From: JBFYTX01 sp964442335
GTDB taxonomy: Bacteria > Chloroflexota > Dehalococcoidia > Dehalococcoidales > RBG-16-60-22
Assembly (NCBI GenBank): GCA_964442335.1
Contig: CAYTZI010000063.1
Location: 1 to 12,014, forward strand
Length of the DNA: 12,014 nucleotides
Reading direction: 5' to 3'
Shown here: positions 11,911 through 12,014 of the stretch, piece after piece
How positions within the stretch are numbered: the stretch's first letter is position 1
How the letters are laid out: each line of letters opens with the position of its first letter
Notes under the pieces: model-generated
The model's database searches: none
Told to the model about the DNA's origin: nothing
What the model saw: the letters and a program-made list of their open reading frames with translations, nothing else
Translations under genes and position numbers: made by a program

Positions 11911-12014
11911 CTAAATCGCGTTTTCATCCAGGTCCCCCGTGCGTACGCGCACCACGCTTTCCACCGGCAGGACGAAAATCTTGCCGTCGCCGGTCTCGCC
12001 CGTCCTGGCGTTGC
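11911..12014 (-). CDS. glnB: Nitrogen regulatory protein PII, 5' portion beyond the window
   Basis: The minus strand ends with 33 residues before TAG: NARTGETGDGKIFVLPVESV, then VRVRTGDLDENAI. This is the C-terminal signature of PII proteins, where TG-x-x-GDGKIFV forms the last strands of the ATP/ADP and effector site and RTG...AI is the usual tail. PII senses 2-oxoglutarate and adenylate charge and controls nitrogen assimilation partners. The T-loop is not visible, so GlnB and GlnK types cannot be told apart. It precedes glnA in the same direction, as in many nitrogen clusters, but the 440-bp gap and a separate glnA promoter suggest independent transcription. Confidence 0.93.
   Translation of the reverse strand, partial: NARTGETGDGKIFVLPVESVVRVRTGDLDENAI

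Overview
The window looks like a bacterial chromosome segment, probably from an uncultured anaerobe. It is GC-rich in its genes, with strong Shine-Dalgarno sites and many short intergenic palindromic repeats. The gene set is bacterial: RadA, the MEP-pathway enzymes IspD and IspF, CysRS, alpha-type glutamine synthetase with PII, and a TPP riboswitch. The sulfur-trafficking genes fit an anaerobic or sulfidic life. Chloroflexota (Dehalococcoidia-like) is my best guess from overall style, but this is an inference with low to moderate confidence.

Layout, left to right. (1) 1-521, minus strand: an AT-rich, truncated gene for a protein resembling class III nucleotide cyclases. It is very unlike its neighbours in composition and is probably acquired. 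(2) 744-5484, plus strand: radA, a 2H-phosphoesterase (LigT-like) gene, ispD, ispF and cysS. The 2H/ispD and ispD/ispF junctions each overlap by 11 bp. The order recalls the Firmicutes radA-disA-yacL-ispD-ispF-gltX-cysE-cysS block in reduced form, with a 2H gene where disA/yacL would be. (3) 5545-6803: a promoter, a TPP riboswitch and an intrinsic terminator ahead of a PurM/HypE/ThiL-fold protein of unknown substrate. (4) 6803-7115: a gene-free segment bounded by a perfect 13-bp inverted repeat and holding nested palindromes. (5) 7196-10063, plus strand: a tight sulfur/Fe-S cluster of an IscS-like protein, IscU, a double zinc ribbon, a DsrE-like protein, a TusA-family protein and a two-helix membrane protein with a cytochrome-b-like His-x13-His helix. 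(6) 10129-12014, minus strand: glnA (alpha type) and the 3' end of a PII gene, separated by about 440 bp packed with repeats.

The most interesting point is the IscS-like protein. The Schiff-base lysine is Gln203, and most other PLP and substrate contacts are also changed (Asn to Gly152, Gln to Ala180, Ser to Ala200, His to Asn202, and the substrate-carboxylate Arg to Leu352). The mobile-loop cysteine Cys326 and an intact IscU partner are kept. This matches what I recall of Archaeoglobus fulgidus IscS, which lacks the lysine and desulfurase activity. The cluster may therefore assemble Fe-S clusters from sulfide or from persulfide carried by DsrE/TusA rather than from cysteine.

Two dispersed repeat families are visible. 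Family A is CCCCTCTCC/GGAGAGGGG hairpins followed by a GGGTGAGG-like end. Family B has the core CGAGGGCGG...GGGTGGGAAAA and follows radA and the PII gene in the direction of transcription.
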